From Lumbricus terrestris (lineage: Eukaryota > Annelida > Clitellata > Crassiclitellata > Lumbricidae), in assembly GCA_949752735.1 (NCBI GenBank), contig OX457047.1, positions 6,343,766 through 6,407,765 on the forward strand: a stretch of 64,000 nucleotides of DNA. Reading direction: 5' to 3'. A program made the translations under genes and the position numbers. Within the stretch, counting starts at the first letter, position 1, and the number at the start of each line of letters is the position of its first letter. This document shows positions 1-11,585 of this stretch, one piece after another. The notes under the pieces are model-generated. The model had not been told where the DNA came from. It saw only the letters and a list, made by a program, of their open reading frames with translations, and did no database searches.

Positions 1-182
1 CGAGACCGGAAGTGATTGCGTCTCTGGCAGAAGTGGTCATCGAATTCTCGGACGATGACACGTTTTAGCGAGAACTGAAATCGTCGCCATAGCAACGATG
101 ACGTGATTTTGTTGTCTAGGTATTCTCTCCAATCCATTTCAGCGAGCGATAAAAGACGTTCAATGCTGAAAGCATAGGTAGT

Positions 183-714
183 CATAATAATAATAATAAT
201 AATGACGACAATTTCTATGGCGCCGTAACACAGCACATGCCGTTACAAAGGCGCCTCTACAAACACAAACATAATATATTCAGTCAAAGGTACGCCTTAG
301 AAAACAAATATGTCTTCAGACGAGTTTTGAAAACCCCAACAGAGTTGGCAGAACGAACTGTGGAAGGCAGACTGTTCCAGCAGCGGGGGCCAGCAGTTGA
401 AAAAGCACGCTCCCCGAAGCGTGTCTTCGTCCTTCGCACATACAGATCTCCTTTCACACTGGATCTCAGCGTAAGACAAGCACCTGACGCCGCCATCTGC
501 ACGCAATAGGATTTGAGGTAGTCCGGTGCTAAGCCATGTAGACGAGCAATGAGAGTTTGAATTCAATGCGGTACGGTATTGGAAGCCAATGCAACACGTC
601 ACGCAGTAATGGTGTCACATGATCATACTTCCGCCGATTACACACGAGTTTCGCCGCTGCATTCAACACAGACTGTAGTCGGTCGTGCAGGTACTTCGGC
701 GCACCAGCCAACAA
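183..714 (-). pseudogene. 3' end of a CR1-like LINE (RT C-terminal tail), decayed
   Basis: Read on the minus strand, two frames together give the tail of a CR1/jockey-type non-LTR retrotransposon. First comes a stretch with VLNAAAKLVCNRRKYDHVTP and LHWLP (529-714), then, after a frame break near 500-530, a stretch ending RAFSTAGPRCWNSLPS...FKTRLKTYLF (284-502). These WNSLP and LKTYLF blocks lie C-terminal to the polymerase domain in CR1-group ORF2 proteins. The 3' UTR carries a GGCGCC stem-like segment and ends in an (ATT)n tail at about 184-205. The polymerase motifs are absent, so this is a 5'-truncated dead copy. The clade is inferred from motif style only. Confidence 0.75.
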
Positions 715-894
715 AATGAAGTGAGGTAAGCATGGGCGGAGTTTGGTTGCCGATCTTGGAGGGCTAACAAAAAAAATTCTCGGCCCATAGCAGTTGATGG
801 CCTTTTTTAGTCATCGATTTGAAAAGCTCATAAAAACATACCATTTTTCCGGACAGTGACAGTTCTTTTAAAAAGTCCATTGTTTTGAAATGTC

Positions 895-1775
895 CATAAT
901 TGCAATTATAAAAAAAGGTGTGCAATTGCAAATGTGTGCCTAAACTTTAAAAAGGTGTCTAATTCCAAATGTGTGCTAAAACTAAAAAAACATCGTTTTG
1001 AAATGTTCATAATTGAAATTATAATATTTTTAAAAAGGTGTGCAATTGAAAAGTGTGCTAAAACTGAAAAGTCCATTGCTTTGAAATGTTCTTAATTGCA
1101 ATTATAGTAAAAAAAGGTGTGCAATTGCAAATGTGTGCCAAAACTTAAAAAAAGTGTGCAATTCCAAATGTGAGCTAAAACTAAAAAAGTTCATTGTTTT
1201 GAAATGTTCATAATTGCAATTATAATTTTAAAAAGGTTGCAATTGCAAATGTGTGTTAAAACTGAAAAGTAAATTTTTTGAAATGTTCATTATTGCAATT
1301 ATAATAAAAAAGGTGTGCAATTGCAAATGTGTGCCAAAACTAAAAAAGGTGTGCAATTGCAAATGTGTGCTAAAACTGAAAAGTAAATTGTTTTGTAATG
1401 TCCATTATTGCAATTATAATAAAAAGGTGTGCAATTGCAAATGTGTGCCAAAACTAAAAAAGGTGTGCAATTGCAAATGTGTGCTAAAACTGAAAAGTAA
1501 ATTGTTTTGAAATGTCTATAATTGCAATTATAATAAAAAAAAACGGTGTGCAATTTCAAATGTGTGCGAAAACCCAAAATTGGTGTGCAATTGCAAATGT
1601 GTGCAAAAACTAAAAATTTCTTTGTTTTTAAATGTTCATAATTGCAACTATAATAAAAAGATGTGCAATTGCGAATCTGTGCTATAAATGAAAAGTCCGT
1701 TGATTTGAAATGTCCATCATTGCAACTATAATTTAAAAAATGTGTGCAGTTGCAAATGTGTGCCAAAACTAAATA
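895..1775. repeat. Minisatellite, 38-bp subunits in roughly 105-130-bp units
   Basis: The sequence repeats AAAGGTGTGCAATTGCAAAT, then GTGTGCTAAAACT, alternating with GAAATGTTCATAATTGCAAT blocks. About seven higher-order units are visible, each with one or two AGGTGTGCAATTGC submonomers. Copies differ by point changes and A-run length. Long reading frames across it (1253-1510 +, 1299-1817 -) only reflect the repeat period and are not genes. Confidence 0.9.
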
Positions 1776-2059
1776 TTTCAGTTTTCTTAAAAACTTGACG
1801 TGCTGCAAGAACAACAAAACACCACTGCATTCAACAGACCATGATCTACTATAAGAAACAGCTGAAGTTTTTCCAGTAGCAAAAACAGTTCAAATTTGTT
1901 GGCCAGTGTTACTGGAGTAATGTTGTGCAAACCAGCTTCGCAAATAATGAGGCAGCTGAGATCTGTGTCTCGCTCTCTCACACAAGACGTGACACGCCAT
2001 CTGGTGTAAAGTTTGATCCTGAGCCGAAATGATACCTGCAATGTCGCCTTTTCCAGCTT

Positions 2060-2700
2060 GCCACAGCGTAGTATCATTCGGATTCAGGCGGTCATCAATG
2101 CTGCTGCTCGCCTAGTCCTGCGATTAAATAAGTTCGACCATGTTTCTACCACGATCCGAGACCAGCTTCAATGGCTTGGAATGGTGGTAGATTGAGTATG
2201 TATCATATCGCTTTATATAAATGTTTCTCTTTACAATAGCGGTATTTGCGACATTTCTCTTTCATCCTTAGTTAATAAATTGCAATGACCACTAGGCCGG
2301 TGATCAGTCGTCCGGTGATCAAACGTCCTCAGTGATCAATCGTCCGGGGATCAACCGTCCGGTGATCAACCGTCCGCGTACTCTTGGAATAGGCGAACGC
2401 ATCAAGTTCAGACTTTGCACTCTGATGCACAAAGTGTCTGAACAACCGCGCACCACCCTACCTTGTGGACAGCATCTGATCGCTGGCAGACGATCCTAGT
2501 AGATTGCGTCTGCGGTCGTCCAAAACCGCCGACGTATCAGTCCCTGCAACTAAAACTAAAGCGGGTGATCGTGCCTTTCGGGTCGCTAGCCCACGCGCAT
2601 GGAACAGTCTTCCAGCATCAATTCAAGAAATAAAAACTCAATCTGCTTGTAGAAAACAGTTGAAGCTGCATCTGGTTCCGGGCTGTTTGCATTTTTGTTA
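2060..2700 (+). pseudogene. CR1-like LINE 3' fragment interrupted by a short tandem repeat
   Basis: The plus strand encodes IQAVINAAARLVLRLNKFDHV and RDQLQWL at 2080-2190, then resumes at 2504-2700 with KTKAGDRAFRVASPRAWNSLPASI and a basic C-terminus. These are the post-RT blocks of the same LINE type as 183-714. The middle (about 2190-2390) holds unrelated AT-rich sequence and a GATCAACCGTCCG array. No polymerase motif is present. It is a dead, 5'-truncated copy with an internal insertion or rearrangement. Confidence 0.7.
2285..2385. repeat. Short tandem repeat, unit about GGTGATCAACCGTCC
   Basis: Five to six imperfect copies of a 13-16-bp unit (GGTGATCAGTCGTCC, GGTGATCAAACGTCC, GTGATCAATCGTCC and variants) lie within the LINE fragment. 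Confidence 0.8.
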
Positions 2701-2814
2701 AACTTTGACAATTATAATATAAATAGCTACTGTATGTTTGTAAAGCATCCTAGAAGTAGCTTGCTACCGACGATGCTATATAAATTGTCTTGATTACAAT
2801 GGTAAAAAATCTGA

Positions 2815-2885
2815 ATCTGGGCCTTCTTGGGGGGGCTTAGCCCCCCCTAGCCCCTGATAAACTACGCCCATGGAGGTAAGGCAGG
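2815..2885. repeat. GC-rich palindromic dispersed repeat end
   Basis: A G-run/C-run palindrome (GGGGGGGCTTAGCCCCCCC) is followed by AAACTACGCCCATGGAGGTAA. The reverse complement of the last part resembles AGGTAAGCATGGGCGGAGTTT-like sequence at 725-750, so both look like ends of one dispersed element. The element class is unknown. Confidence 0.4.
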
Positions 2886-3639
2886 AATAAAAAGCCCTCT
2901 TATACTTTTTGGTGCTAAAATATTACGGATCATGTCAAACATGGCACGTGTAACCATGCTCTATTACACATTTATATGATTAATTCTACATTAGAGTCAA
3001 TTATTAAAAAAAATTATAGCCGCTCCTTTTGAGTTCATTGTTGCGGTCCTCGGCATCAGAATTATTGCCTCTGCGGCCCATGGTGCCAAAAAGGTTGGCT
3101 GGACGGTCATGGAAGCGTCCATGCACTTATTTTAAAATCTGAGCGCCGTCATGCCATTTTTTGGCCAGCACAGCCTAGCGAAGTATGGGGCATCCAGGCA
3201 CTTCTTTTGGAAAGGTAAGGGGCGGCCAGGCACGTATTTTCTCACACTTTATCCGTATGGTTGTTCAGCTGATGTTCAAGTTATGTCTTCTGCAATTTAA
3301 ATGTTTAAATTGTGAAATTGTACACAGTAACCGGTTGCGGTCTGTCAACTGGATGGTTGTTCAATAAGGATAAAATTGGATTTAACGATTAGATTAGAAA
3401 TTTGTTCGACGATTTCACATTTCTACCTGCTCGGCTAATCCACGTTATCCATATGAATGAGTGCATTAACCGTTGACAGTCGTTGGGAAGACGATAAAGC
3501 GAAGAAGATGACTAGTCACACTGCCTCATATGCCGAGGTCAAAAATGAAGTCGTTTTCTTGCTTTCGTTGCTGTTATCGAAGAAGTTGATTTTTGTGTGT
3601 CTCACACCAAAACTTGGGACTCGCACCACCAGCCGACAA

Positions 3640-3835
3640 CCATAAAAATCCATTGTTTTCTTATTAAGAGACTGCAACACTTAAAACGCCTACATCCTAG
3701 GTCTAGTATTCCAGGATCCTTCCTTACTACACTTAAAACTGTTTGTTTTGGGTTCGCTGGAGTCGGCAGCGCCTCTGAGTAGTTTTTTTTTCTTGAAAGA
3801 GGAGCGCTATATAAATGTCAGAATGAATTAAACAG
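3640..3835 (+). repeat. LINE 3'-tail remnant (AGCGCCTCTGAGTAG type)
   Basis: The sequence TCGGCAGCGCCTCTGAGTAG, then CTTGAAAGAGGAGCGCTATA, matches the 3' ends of the LINE copies at 5090-5150 and 51990-52065. The two arms GCGCCTCT and AGAGGAGCGC can pair as a stem. Only the tail is recognisable. Confidence 0.6.
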
Positions 3836-3914
3836 ATGCATTCAATGTTGGTCTACGTCTAGCACAAGCACTCGCAAACAGCATTCGCAGTTTCAGCTTA
3901 ATTTCACTGTGTGA

Positions 3915-4000
3915 TATCAAATGTCATTAGCGACGCCCTCCTCCGTTACCAAGACTTGGGATTGGCACTGCCAGAACTGGCAGAATTACTGATCTCGTGC
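3915..4000 (+). repeat. Dispersed repeat with CTTGGGAYTGGCACTG core
   Basis: TTAGCGACGCCCTCCTCC, then ACTTGGGATTGGCACTG and CCAGAACTGG, recurs at 57895-57960, 62400-62450 and 62530-62585, and inverted near 63535-63575. It is a dispersed repeat of unknown class. Confidence 0.6.
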
Positions 4001-4559
4001 TTAATCGTGTGGCTAATTATTAGATGTCACCGATTATGTTTATGCCCAACTAACAGATGAAGAAATAATTAACTTTCGGTCATTACCTCGGTTTTTATAA
4101 ACTTATGTTTATTTTTGAAAAAAGGTGTGTGCGTGACGCTTTATTTTTTGCTTTGAATGAGAAAAATGTTTGTCTGCTTGTCTGACTTCTTTGAAAAATT
4201 ACTGAGACTTGCGAAAAAAATGATCTGAATATTTTGTACACCTTTTTAAAGTAAACTTTCATTTTTATAAGTACAATTTCTTTCGATTTTATGCGTGTTG
4301 CACGGTCTCTGTTGCCATAAAATCAGCCATGGATTCTACCTCCTGCTCAACATTAGTTTATTCTGTACTTTTGTGAACTGAACAGTGTGCAAGTTGGGCC
4401 ATACAAATGACCCCTGTCACTAGATAGAAAAACAGACCAGTACACAAATTAGTTCCTTAGGGGTAAAGGTCTCAATGCAGTGCGACGTATCTTTGAGGAC
4501 AGACATATATCCATTGCTACCCGACTCGTCTGTGCAAAGTCAACTAAAATCTACCAAAT

Positions 4560-4678
4560 CTATTGTCAGTCAGTCAATCAAACAGCCAGTTTATCAATCA
4601 ATTAATTTCTTTATTAACCAGTAAAACTATCGATCAACCAATAAATAAATTAATAAATCAATTAATCAATTAGAATTC
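4560..4678. repeat. Degenerate ATCA/ATTA simple repeat
   Basis: TCAATCAAACAGCC, TCAATCAATTAAT and AATAAATAAATTAATAAATC form a low-complexity block directly before the next LINE fragment. Confidence 0.6.
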
Positions 4679-4681
4679 ATA

Positions 4682-5165
4682 TTGCGCCAAGATACCTACT
4701 GTACCCGCCTTCCCAAGTACTCTCGCATCTCTACCTTTATGTCTGATGAACTTCATTGGCTTCCTCCTCGAGCTCGCACACAGTTCAAGATCCTCACTCT
4801 GATCCTAAAGTCTCAACGGGGTCTTGCCCCAAAATATCTGACTAATGCTTTACTTCGTCCTCACTCAGCTTCCTCCCATCGTCCGCTTCGCTCATCCAAC
4901 TGTTACAGACTTGACCTATTGGTTCCTCGGTCTAGAACTGCTATGGCTCAGTCTCGATCTTTTGTCTCAATTGGTCTTTCTCCTTGGAATGCTCTTTCTC
5001 CTTCTGTTCGCTCTACACTTCTGTCTGTCAGTCTCTCCTCTGCTTTGTCTCTTCTCAAAACCTGCTTCTTCTCGCGGGGACTTTGCACTGGGAGCGCCTC
5101 TGAACGGCTCACCCTACTAGATTCGCTTTATAAAATGTTTGTTTAATACAATACAATAAAAAAAA
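4682..5165 (+). pseudogene. CR1-like LINE 3' fragment with uninterrupted C-terminal frame
   Basis: A 154-codon frame reads SDELHWLPPRARTQFKILTL, GLAPKYL, PLRSSNCYRLDLLVPRSRTA, SIGLSPWNALSPSVRS and SLLKTCFFSRG, then GSASERLTLLDSLYKMFV. These are the post-polymerase C-terminal blocks of a CR1-group ORF2. The end is followed by TTTAATACAATACAATAAAA, a pentamer-like tail typical of LINE 3' ends. The fragment lacks endonuclease and RT motifs and is a 5'-truncated insertion. It shares its 3' stem (GGGAGCGCCTCTGA) with the SINEs in this window. Confidence 0.75.
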
Positions 5166-5244
5166 TACAAAAAGATATCGTTTAATTAAGACTTAAGTTG
5201 ACCACCTCTTTCCGCATTTATTTTGAATACAGGTGAAGACTTGG

Positions 5245-5310
5245 AACAACATTTTGGACACCTGCATTAAATATTTCATGAATATATAAGATTTGTAAGC
5301 TTTTCATTTT
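5245..5310 (+). repeat. Dispersed repeat copy (GGACACCTGCATTAAA)
   Basis: GGACACCTGCATTAAATATT, then TAAGATT, matches 11312-11350, where the same block reads GGACACCTGCATTAAAAATT. Both carry the ACACC core seen throughout the window. Confidence 0.55.
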
Positions 5311-6149
5311 TACAAATTGTCAGCAAAATAGGATCATAAATCAGTTGACTGAATTGGAGGTGGAGCTACGTCTACTTGTTTGGGAATTACACTGAAGTTT
5401 TTTTAATCTAAAACTATAAAGGCGAACTTTTCCAATGTTTGCGAACAATTTTCTTCTTATCCGCCCGACCGATATTTCCCAATATTTACAAAAATACTTT
5501 TTAGGACCCCTTAACAAACATAGGGGGGTTCGCGATCCAAAAATCTTACCTTTGCCGAATTTGAAACATTTAATTTTTAATAATCCGACGAAAGCTAATA
5601 TAATGCAGTATTTAAGATTGGTCGCCGGATCGCTTTCAAAGAACCCATAGATTTATGACGTCATCACTTCTTTACTTCGCTTTAGGCGGCCGATTTTATA
5701 GCGCGCGCTTTCGCTAAATTATACTAAAAACACTGATAATAATATTATGAACGGTTGATCGCAAGACAATGACAATGGATACCGGTAATTAATATAGTAA
5801 CGTGTCGTCGTACGTATACAGGCCATCTAGACATTACGGTATTTAGGGCGGACGGGTTTAGGCAAAAGAACCAAAATTCGCCGGCAAATGCTGGCCACAA
5901 CGGAGGGTGACGAACCCGCCCCGCAGGGGCGGTTGCAATGGGAGCTGGGTTGAGGCGAAAAATCTACATTTCACCGACAACGCCAGGCACCTCAGGCTGG
6001 GACCGGGTTGGGGCCGATGGAAGAAGGTGGGGTGAGAAAGGTTAAGTGGGAACGGGGTCAGCGTGGCAATGGACCAAATATCGAAATTTCCCGGGCAACG
6101 CCGGGTAATTCAGTTAGTAATAAACTAAAAACTGTGTCTTGTAGAACTG

Positions 6150-6220
6150 CTAGAGCCGGTTGCGCTTCCGAGTAAACTCCTTGGAGAAGGGTTAAATAAA
6201 TGCTAGAGTGAATGAGTAAA
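6150..6220 (+). repeat. Degenerate LINE/SINE 3'-tail remnant
   Basis: GCGCTTCCGAGTAAACTCC, then TTGGAGAAGG and AAATAAATG, resembles the AGCGCCTCTGAGTA...AGAGGCGCTATATAA tail shared by the LINEs and SINEs here. Confidence 0.35.
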
Positions 6221-6489
6221 TTACTTCATTTTATATGCTATGCCTCATCTAGTTACAGGTTACATTAAAAAATTGGATTCTAAATTCAAACACTGCTCTT
6301 AAATCGTTCTTAAAATCATATAGATTAGAAATGGAATGAAATATTAATTTTTTTAAGTATTTTCCAAGCTTATATTATCAACTGGAATGAGCTTGGTGAA
6401 ATCATGATATACTTATCAAAAATGTATTTTCTTTTAAAAAGGTGTTCAAATGTTCAGATAACTTATTTGGTTAGTAAACCTCAGTTACT

Positions 6490-6665
6490 CTAAAAAGACG
6501 TTGTGCCCATAGGCGCAACCACCATATGGGACCCACGGGACGCGTCCCCCCCCAACTTTTTGGAGGCTTGGGACGGTCCCCCCAAATTTCGGCATATGGT
6601 TCCTCCCCAACTTTCGACGAATGGTCCCCTCCAACTTTCGACGAGAGGCTTGGGACTTTTGCAAC
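6490..6665. repeat. C-rich local repeat (CCCCAACTTT ... GGCTTGGGAC)
   Basis: Four short copies of CCCCAACTTTYGACGA or CCCAACTTTTTGG lie between two GGCTTGGGAC blocks. The CATAGGCGCAACCACC end is found inverted near 10255-10275 (ACGTGGTTGCGCCTATGG). It is probably a degraded dispersed element. Confidence 0.45.
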
Positions 6666-6819
6666 CGACTACTGCTAATAACCATTTCAATATAGACTGG
6701 CATATTAAGAACGTAGCTTCTTAGAATTAAGGCTGAATCAAGAGTGTTTTAATCCAGCCTGTAGGCCAACATCCTAACTCGACAGTGTTGGCGTCTCACA
6801 CAAATAGCACGTGAAACCA

Positions 6820-6915
6820 CGGGCGGAGCCCTAGGGGGTGGGGGGGTCAGGGGGACGGTCCCTCCAATGGAGGCGTTGGGGGTGAGGGGACGGCCCATGC
6901 ATTTGTCCCCCCCCC
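6820..6915. repeat. G-rich dispersed repeat fragment
   Basis: GGGCGGAGCCC, GGGGGACGGTCCCTCC and AGGGGACGGCCCATG form a GC-rich island with short palindromes. It resembles the GC-rich blocks at 9415-9520 and 10080-10260. Confidence 0.4.
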
Positions 6916-6937
6916 CAATGTTTAAGCGTTAGGGCAT

Positions 6938-6975
<38 letters not shown>
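6938..6975. repeat. (CA)n microsatellite
   Basis: An uninterrupted CA dinucleotide run of roughly 18 units. Confidence 0.95.
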
Positions 6976-6979
<4 letters not shown>

Positions 6980-7724
6980 GTAGAGTTCTAGAGAAAGAAA
7001 ACTTAAGCAGATGAAGTTCATATTTCTAATGATTTGAATTTCGGGGCAATCCAGGCTCTAACCAATAGTTATTTAGTCCCTCGTTGAATAGTTTGCGAAC
7101 ATAATACTGTGTGGATAAGATACCTCTTTTAACATATTACCGGTTATTATAAAAACATTGCCAATACCCAACGTCGCAACTGATATAAAATTTATGGGCT
7201 CCATCAGGAGAAGAGAAGTTCAAATTACCCGACTTAGGATGTGGCATGTCCTTAATCACACTTGGCTGAAAGTGGAAGGTAAAAGCACAACAGACCTGTG
7301 TTCTAAATGCCAATTGCTTGAAACAACTGAGCAGTGAGCATATGCTGCTTGCGTGTATAAAGAACGATATATCAATCTTACTACTTAAAAAATGCGAGGA
7401 GAAAAAAAGTGGAATGCACTGTTAAAAATCTTTAAAGACGTCAACAGCCTTTGTAGCTATAAGATGTCGTTAAACTTCTGATTAATAATAATAAATAACG
7501 CCACAACGTCATAATCGGGCTTCTGCTACATTCCCTAAAGGTTTCCTTCAGGCTCGAATCAACCTCCAGTTGGACATTGGGAATAATATGGCAAGAAAGT
7601 AAGTTAGTATGTATGTCAGTATTCTGTTTATTACTCCGCTTGAAAACGAACAATAGGACAAAGAACATCGTTATTATACAACGGATTAGCAATAGGTAAT
7701 AAAAACGCACGATTTAAAATCCCA

Positions 7725-9290
7725 AGTTAAATATAATATAATTACTAAACTATTATCATCAAACGAGTTAACTATTATTTTTTAGCAGAGAATTCTAATT
7801 GGATGTCTCTTACACACCTCTTTTAACTTGACTACACTATTATCATCAAACAAGTTAACTATTATTATTGTCTTAAACTGAGAATTCCAATTGTCTCTTA
7901 CACACATCTTTTAATTTTACTAAACTTATATAATCAAACAAGTTAACTATTGTTATTGTTTTAAACTGAGATTTCCAATTGGAGATGTCTCTTACACACC
8001 TCTTTTAACTTTCCTAAACTATTATCGACAAATAAATTAAGAATTTTGTTAGCAGGGAATTCCAATTGGAGATGTTTCTTACACACCTCTTTTAACTTTA
8101 CTAAACTATTATCATCAAACAAATTAACTATTATTTTTAGCAGAGAATTTCAATTGGATGTCTCTTACACACCTCTTTTAACTTTACTAAACTATTATCA
8201 TCAAACAAGTTAACTATTATTATTGTTTTAAACTGAGAATTTCAATTGGATATGTCTCTTACACACACCTTTTAATTTTTACTAAACTTATATCATAAGA
8301 CAAGTTAACTTTTGTTTTTAACAGAGAATTCGAATTGGAGATGTTTCTTACACACCGATTTTAACATTACTAAACTATTATCATCAAACAAGTTAACTAT
8401 TATTATTGTTTCAAACCGAGAATTCCAATTGTCTCTTACATACATCTTTCAATTTTACTAAACTTTTATCATCAAACAAGTTAACTATTATTATTCTTTT
8501 AAACTGAGAATTCCAATTGGAAATGTTTCTTACACACCTCTTTTAACTTTACTCAACTATTATCATCAAACAAATTAAGAATTTCTTTTAGCAGAGGATT
8601 CCAATTGGATGTCTCTTACACACCTCTTTTAACTTTACTAAACTATTATCATCAAACGAGTTGACTATTATTGTTTAGCAGATAATTCCAATTGGTGATG
8701 TCTCTTACACACCTCTTTTAACTTTACTAAACTATTATCATCGATCAAATTAAGAATTATATTTTTGAGCAGAGAATTCCAATTGAAGATGTCTCTTACA
8801 CACCTCTTTTAACTTTTCTAAACTATTATCATCAAACAAATTAACTATTATTTTTTAGCATAGAATTTCAATTGGATGTCTCTTACACACCTCTTTTAAC
8901 TTTACTAGACTACTATCATCAAACAAGTTTACTATTATTATTGTTTTAAACTGAGATTTCCAATTGTCTCTTACACACATCTTTTAATTTTACTAAACTT
9001 ATATCATCAAACAAGTTAACTATTATTTTTAAACAGATTGGAGATTCCAATTCGAGATGTTTCTTACACACCTCTTTTAACTTTACTAAACTATCATCGT
9101 CAAACAAATAAGCTATTTTTTTAACAGAGAATTCCAATTGCAAATGTCTCTTATACACCTCTTTTAACTTTACTAAACTATTATCATCAAACAAGTTAAC
9201 TATAATAATTTGTTTTAAACAGAGAATTCCAATCACAGATGTCTCTTACACACCTCTTTTAACTTTACTAAACGATTATCAATTCATAGC
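7725..9290. repeat. Minisatellite, about 100-bp unit, about 15 copies
   Basis: The unit contains CAAACAAGTTAACTATTATT, GAGAATTCCAATTGG, GATGTCTCTTACACACCTC and TTTTAACTTTACTAAACTA. Copies vary by small indels (with or without the TTAAACTGAG stretch) and point changes, and no copy is identical to its neighbour. The array holds ACACCTCTTTTA in almost every unit, a relative of the ACACC motif in dispersed repeats elsewhere. The frame at 8946-9236 (-) is only repeat-derived. Confidence 0.93.
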
Positions 9291-9414
9291 ATTTCGACAT
9301 TGGGGAGGGCACTTTTGAAGTCTTAAACAAAGACTATAAGTACTAAAATGATTAGGAAATTTGTAAATATGACTACCTGAAATGCTACCATTGTAGTGCT
9401 GAAATTTTTTTCCC

Positions 9415-9525
9415 AAGTTTGGGGGCATATCTCTCTGCCCAAACTCTCCCCTGCTAGGCGCTTCGTGCCTCGGCGATCGTCATTCGGCCGCTCGTTTGTC
9501 CCCCAAAGTCAGCACCAAGTCTTCA
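9415..9525. repeat. GC-rich dispersed repeat fragment
   Basis: Short complementary blocks (GGCGCTTCGTGCCTCGGCG) and CGTTTGTCCCCC sit in AT-rich surroundings. Composition and motifs resemble 10080-10260. Confidence 0.35.
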
Positions 9526-10079
9526 CCTATGGTCTACACTGTTAGGATATGGAAATGGGCACATGTTTCCCATTCCTTAGTTCCGCTGTATGCTCATTTA
9601 TACATGTACGTGCATTTGAATCAATGTATAATTTGAATATTTGTTGCACGACTATAATTTTGGCACCATTTTACCGTTTCTAAGATAGATAGCTTTCTCT
9701 ATAATACTAGAGTAGTCCAAAAAGATCTCTAACCTTTTTCCGGTTAGACGGAAATGAGCACTCATGATTCTCATTCTTTGGTTCCACTGTGTCTTAGTTT
9801 ATGTGTAGACTTATATTAAAATCAATGGATATTTATTGCATGACTTCTGTGCCTTTAGGGTAGGGTGAAGCTTTGCATCCCCAGAAGTTGGGCCGTTTTT
9901 TGTAAGCAATGCCTAATGTCGATTACTATGGCTAATTAAGGGATTGATCGACTGATTTAGATTTAGACTTTCACAGATCGAGATAGTTTAGGTACTTTTT
10001 TTCCGATATCATCGTTGCAAAATTTCATGGAAACTACAACCTAAATGCACTCGGTTTGGCATCAAATGCTCAAAATTGC

Positions 10080-10275
10080 TTCGGTTTCTGGGGCTCCGCC
10101 CCAGACCCCAATGGGGGAAGTTTACGACGCTCCCCCCATACCCCATAATCGTTAGGGGCTTCTTGCCTTCGGCAATCTCAGTTTCGCGCGCTTCGCTCTC
10201 GCTATTATTACTACTACTAAAAATTTTCTTTTGGTCCCTGGTCCCCCTCAACTTTTAGGACGTGGTTGCGCCTAT
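10080..10275. repeat. GC-rich dispersed repeat fragment
   Basis: GGGGCTCCGCCCC, CAATGGGGGAAG, CTTCTTGCCTTCGGCAA and GTGGTTGCGCCTATGG define a repeat whose end matches, inverted, the sequence at about 6508-6525. The frames overlapping it do not look coding. Confidence 0.4.
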
Positions 10276-10770
10276 GGTTGTGCCAGAATATAGATGATAA
10301 TATTATTGTCTTGCCATGTACATTTCAAAAATTTGAAAGACATGAAAATCTGTCTCTCTCTGTCATTTGATAGAAATGCCGACAAATACGCAAACAAATA
10401 AGTTTCATAGGATTGAAGGTCTCACAACAATTTAACTAACGCGTCTTTGGGGACTGAACTTGTCTGTTACTACTCTACTCGTCTAAATCGGCGACTTTGC
10501 ATCTAATGAACTCAAAATCAAATCTAATCAAGTCTAGAATCAGCCAATTAATCAATCACTGCCACATTTTCACTTTTCATCCTGCTTCTCGAAATGCATG
10601 GTCCCTCCCATCATGTCTTACCAAATATTATTATTATTGGTATCGTATCAAAAGGGCGAGTTCAAAAGACAATCGAAATGGCGGCTGTACGAAAGAGTAT
10701 GGATCAAAAGATGACGACGATCATCATTTAAAACAAGACCGTTGTTACTCATCCATTAGATTTATTTACC

Positions 10771-11122
10771 TATTCAGAGGCGCTCCCAACCTCAGCGCGG
10801 CCAAATAAAACTGTCTTAGGATGAGAGAGGAAAGTGTGAGAAGGATTTTTACAAAGAGATCGGAGGGTCAGATTAAGACCATTCCAGACTGAGGCCTGAG
10901 GGTACTATCACCGAGAAAGCACGGTTCTGCATAGTGGAAGTTGAATTAAGTGTTGCAGTTGATGTTATATCTATGTTTCGACCGACGTTATCTTTCGTCC
11001 TGGCAATTTTTTTCCAGAAAACGACTAAGCAATTGCGAGCGAAGGTTTGCGAGTGAAGGACGCGACGACTTTAGGTTGATTCGAACTTGCAACCTTTCGG
11101 CGACGAACATAACCACTGCACC
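10771..11122 (-). mobile_element. tRNA-derived SINE, split by about 220 bp of other sequence
   Basis: On the minus strand the 5' part (11122 down to 11021) has the tRNA-like A box (GGTGCAGTGGTTA) and B box (AGTTCGAATCAAC), then the CTCGCAATTGCTTAG body block. The 3' block CCGCGCTGAGG...GAGCGCCTCTGAATAG is at 10800-10771. The sequence between (10801-11020) is not SINE-like. This is most simply one SINE copy interrupted by an insertion, though two independent fragments are possible. Confidence 0.6.
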
Positions 11123-11311
11123 AAACAAATAATTATAGTCTTTTAATTAAACATTTTGCCATAAAAAGATCCCGATTGGCTTTTTTATATCCTCCACGGA
11201 AGTAAAAATTTCTATGTCAGATTAAAATGGAATTTAAGTTCATTTAACGTCACTTTTTAAGATTAAACTTGTATTCGAAGTAAATGTTTAAGAACGTTTG
11301 GACAACCAATT

Positions 11312-11352
11312 GGACACCTGCATTAAAAATTTCCTGAACTCATAAGATTGCT
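11312..11352 (+). repeat. Dispersed repeat copy (GGACACCTGCATTAAA)
   Basis: It matches 5255-5300 closely, including the following TTTCCTGAACTCATAAGATT. Confidence 0.55.
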
Positions 11353-11417
11353 GTGATTTCAGTTTTTTTTATTATTGCTCTTTTCTTTTTTACATTCCCC
11401 ATCTTTTACGTCAAGCT

Positions 11418-11486
11418 GACTGAATGAACGAACGAACAAATGAATGAACGAACAAATGAACGAACGAATGAATGAATGAATGAATG
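11418..11486. repeat. (GAAT/GAAC)n tetranucleotide repeat
   Basis: A run of AATGAACGAACGAACAAATG changes into pure (AATG)n. Confidence 0.9.
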
Positions 11487-11585
11487 TCCTATGATTTTGA
11501 TAAGACCTAAAATGGATTCATACATTAGCTAGTTTATATTACTCCACACTAGTCTTCACTGCATGCAAACTACACATGTTGTTTT

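Noticed and set aside
1253..1817. Cys-rich repetitive open frames (KKVCNCKCVPKL; CNCTPFLVLAH)
   Set aside because: They follow the minisatellite period exactly and exist on both strands, so they reflect the repeat rather than a metallothionein-like protein.
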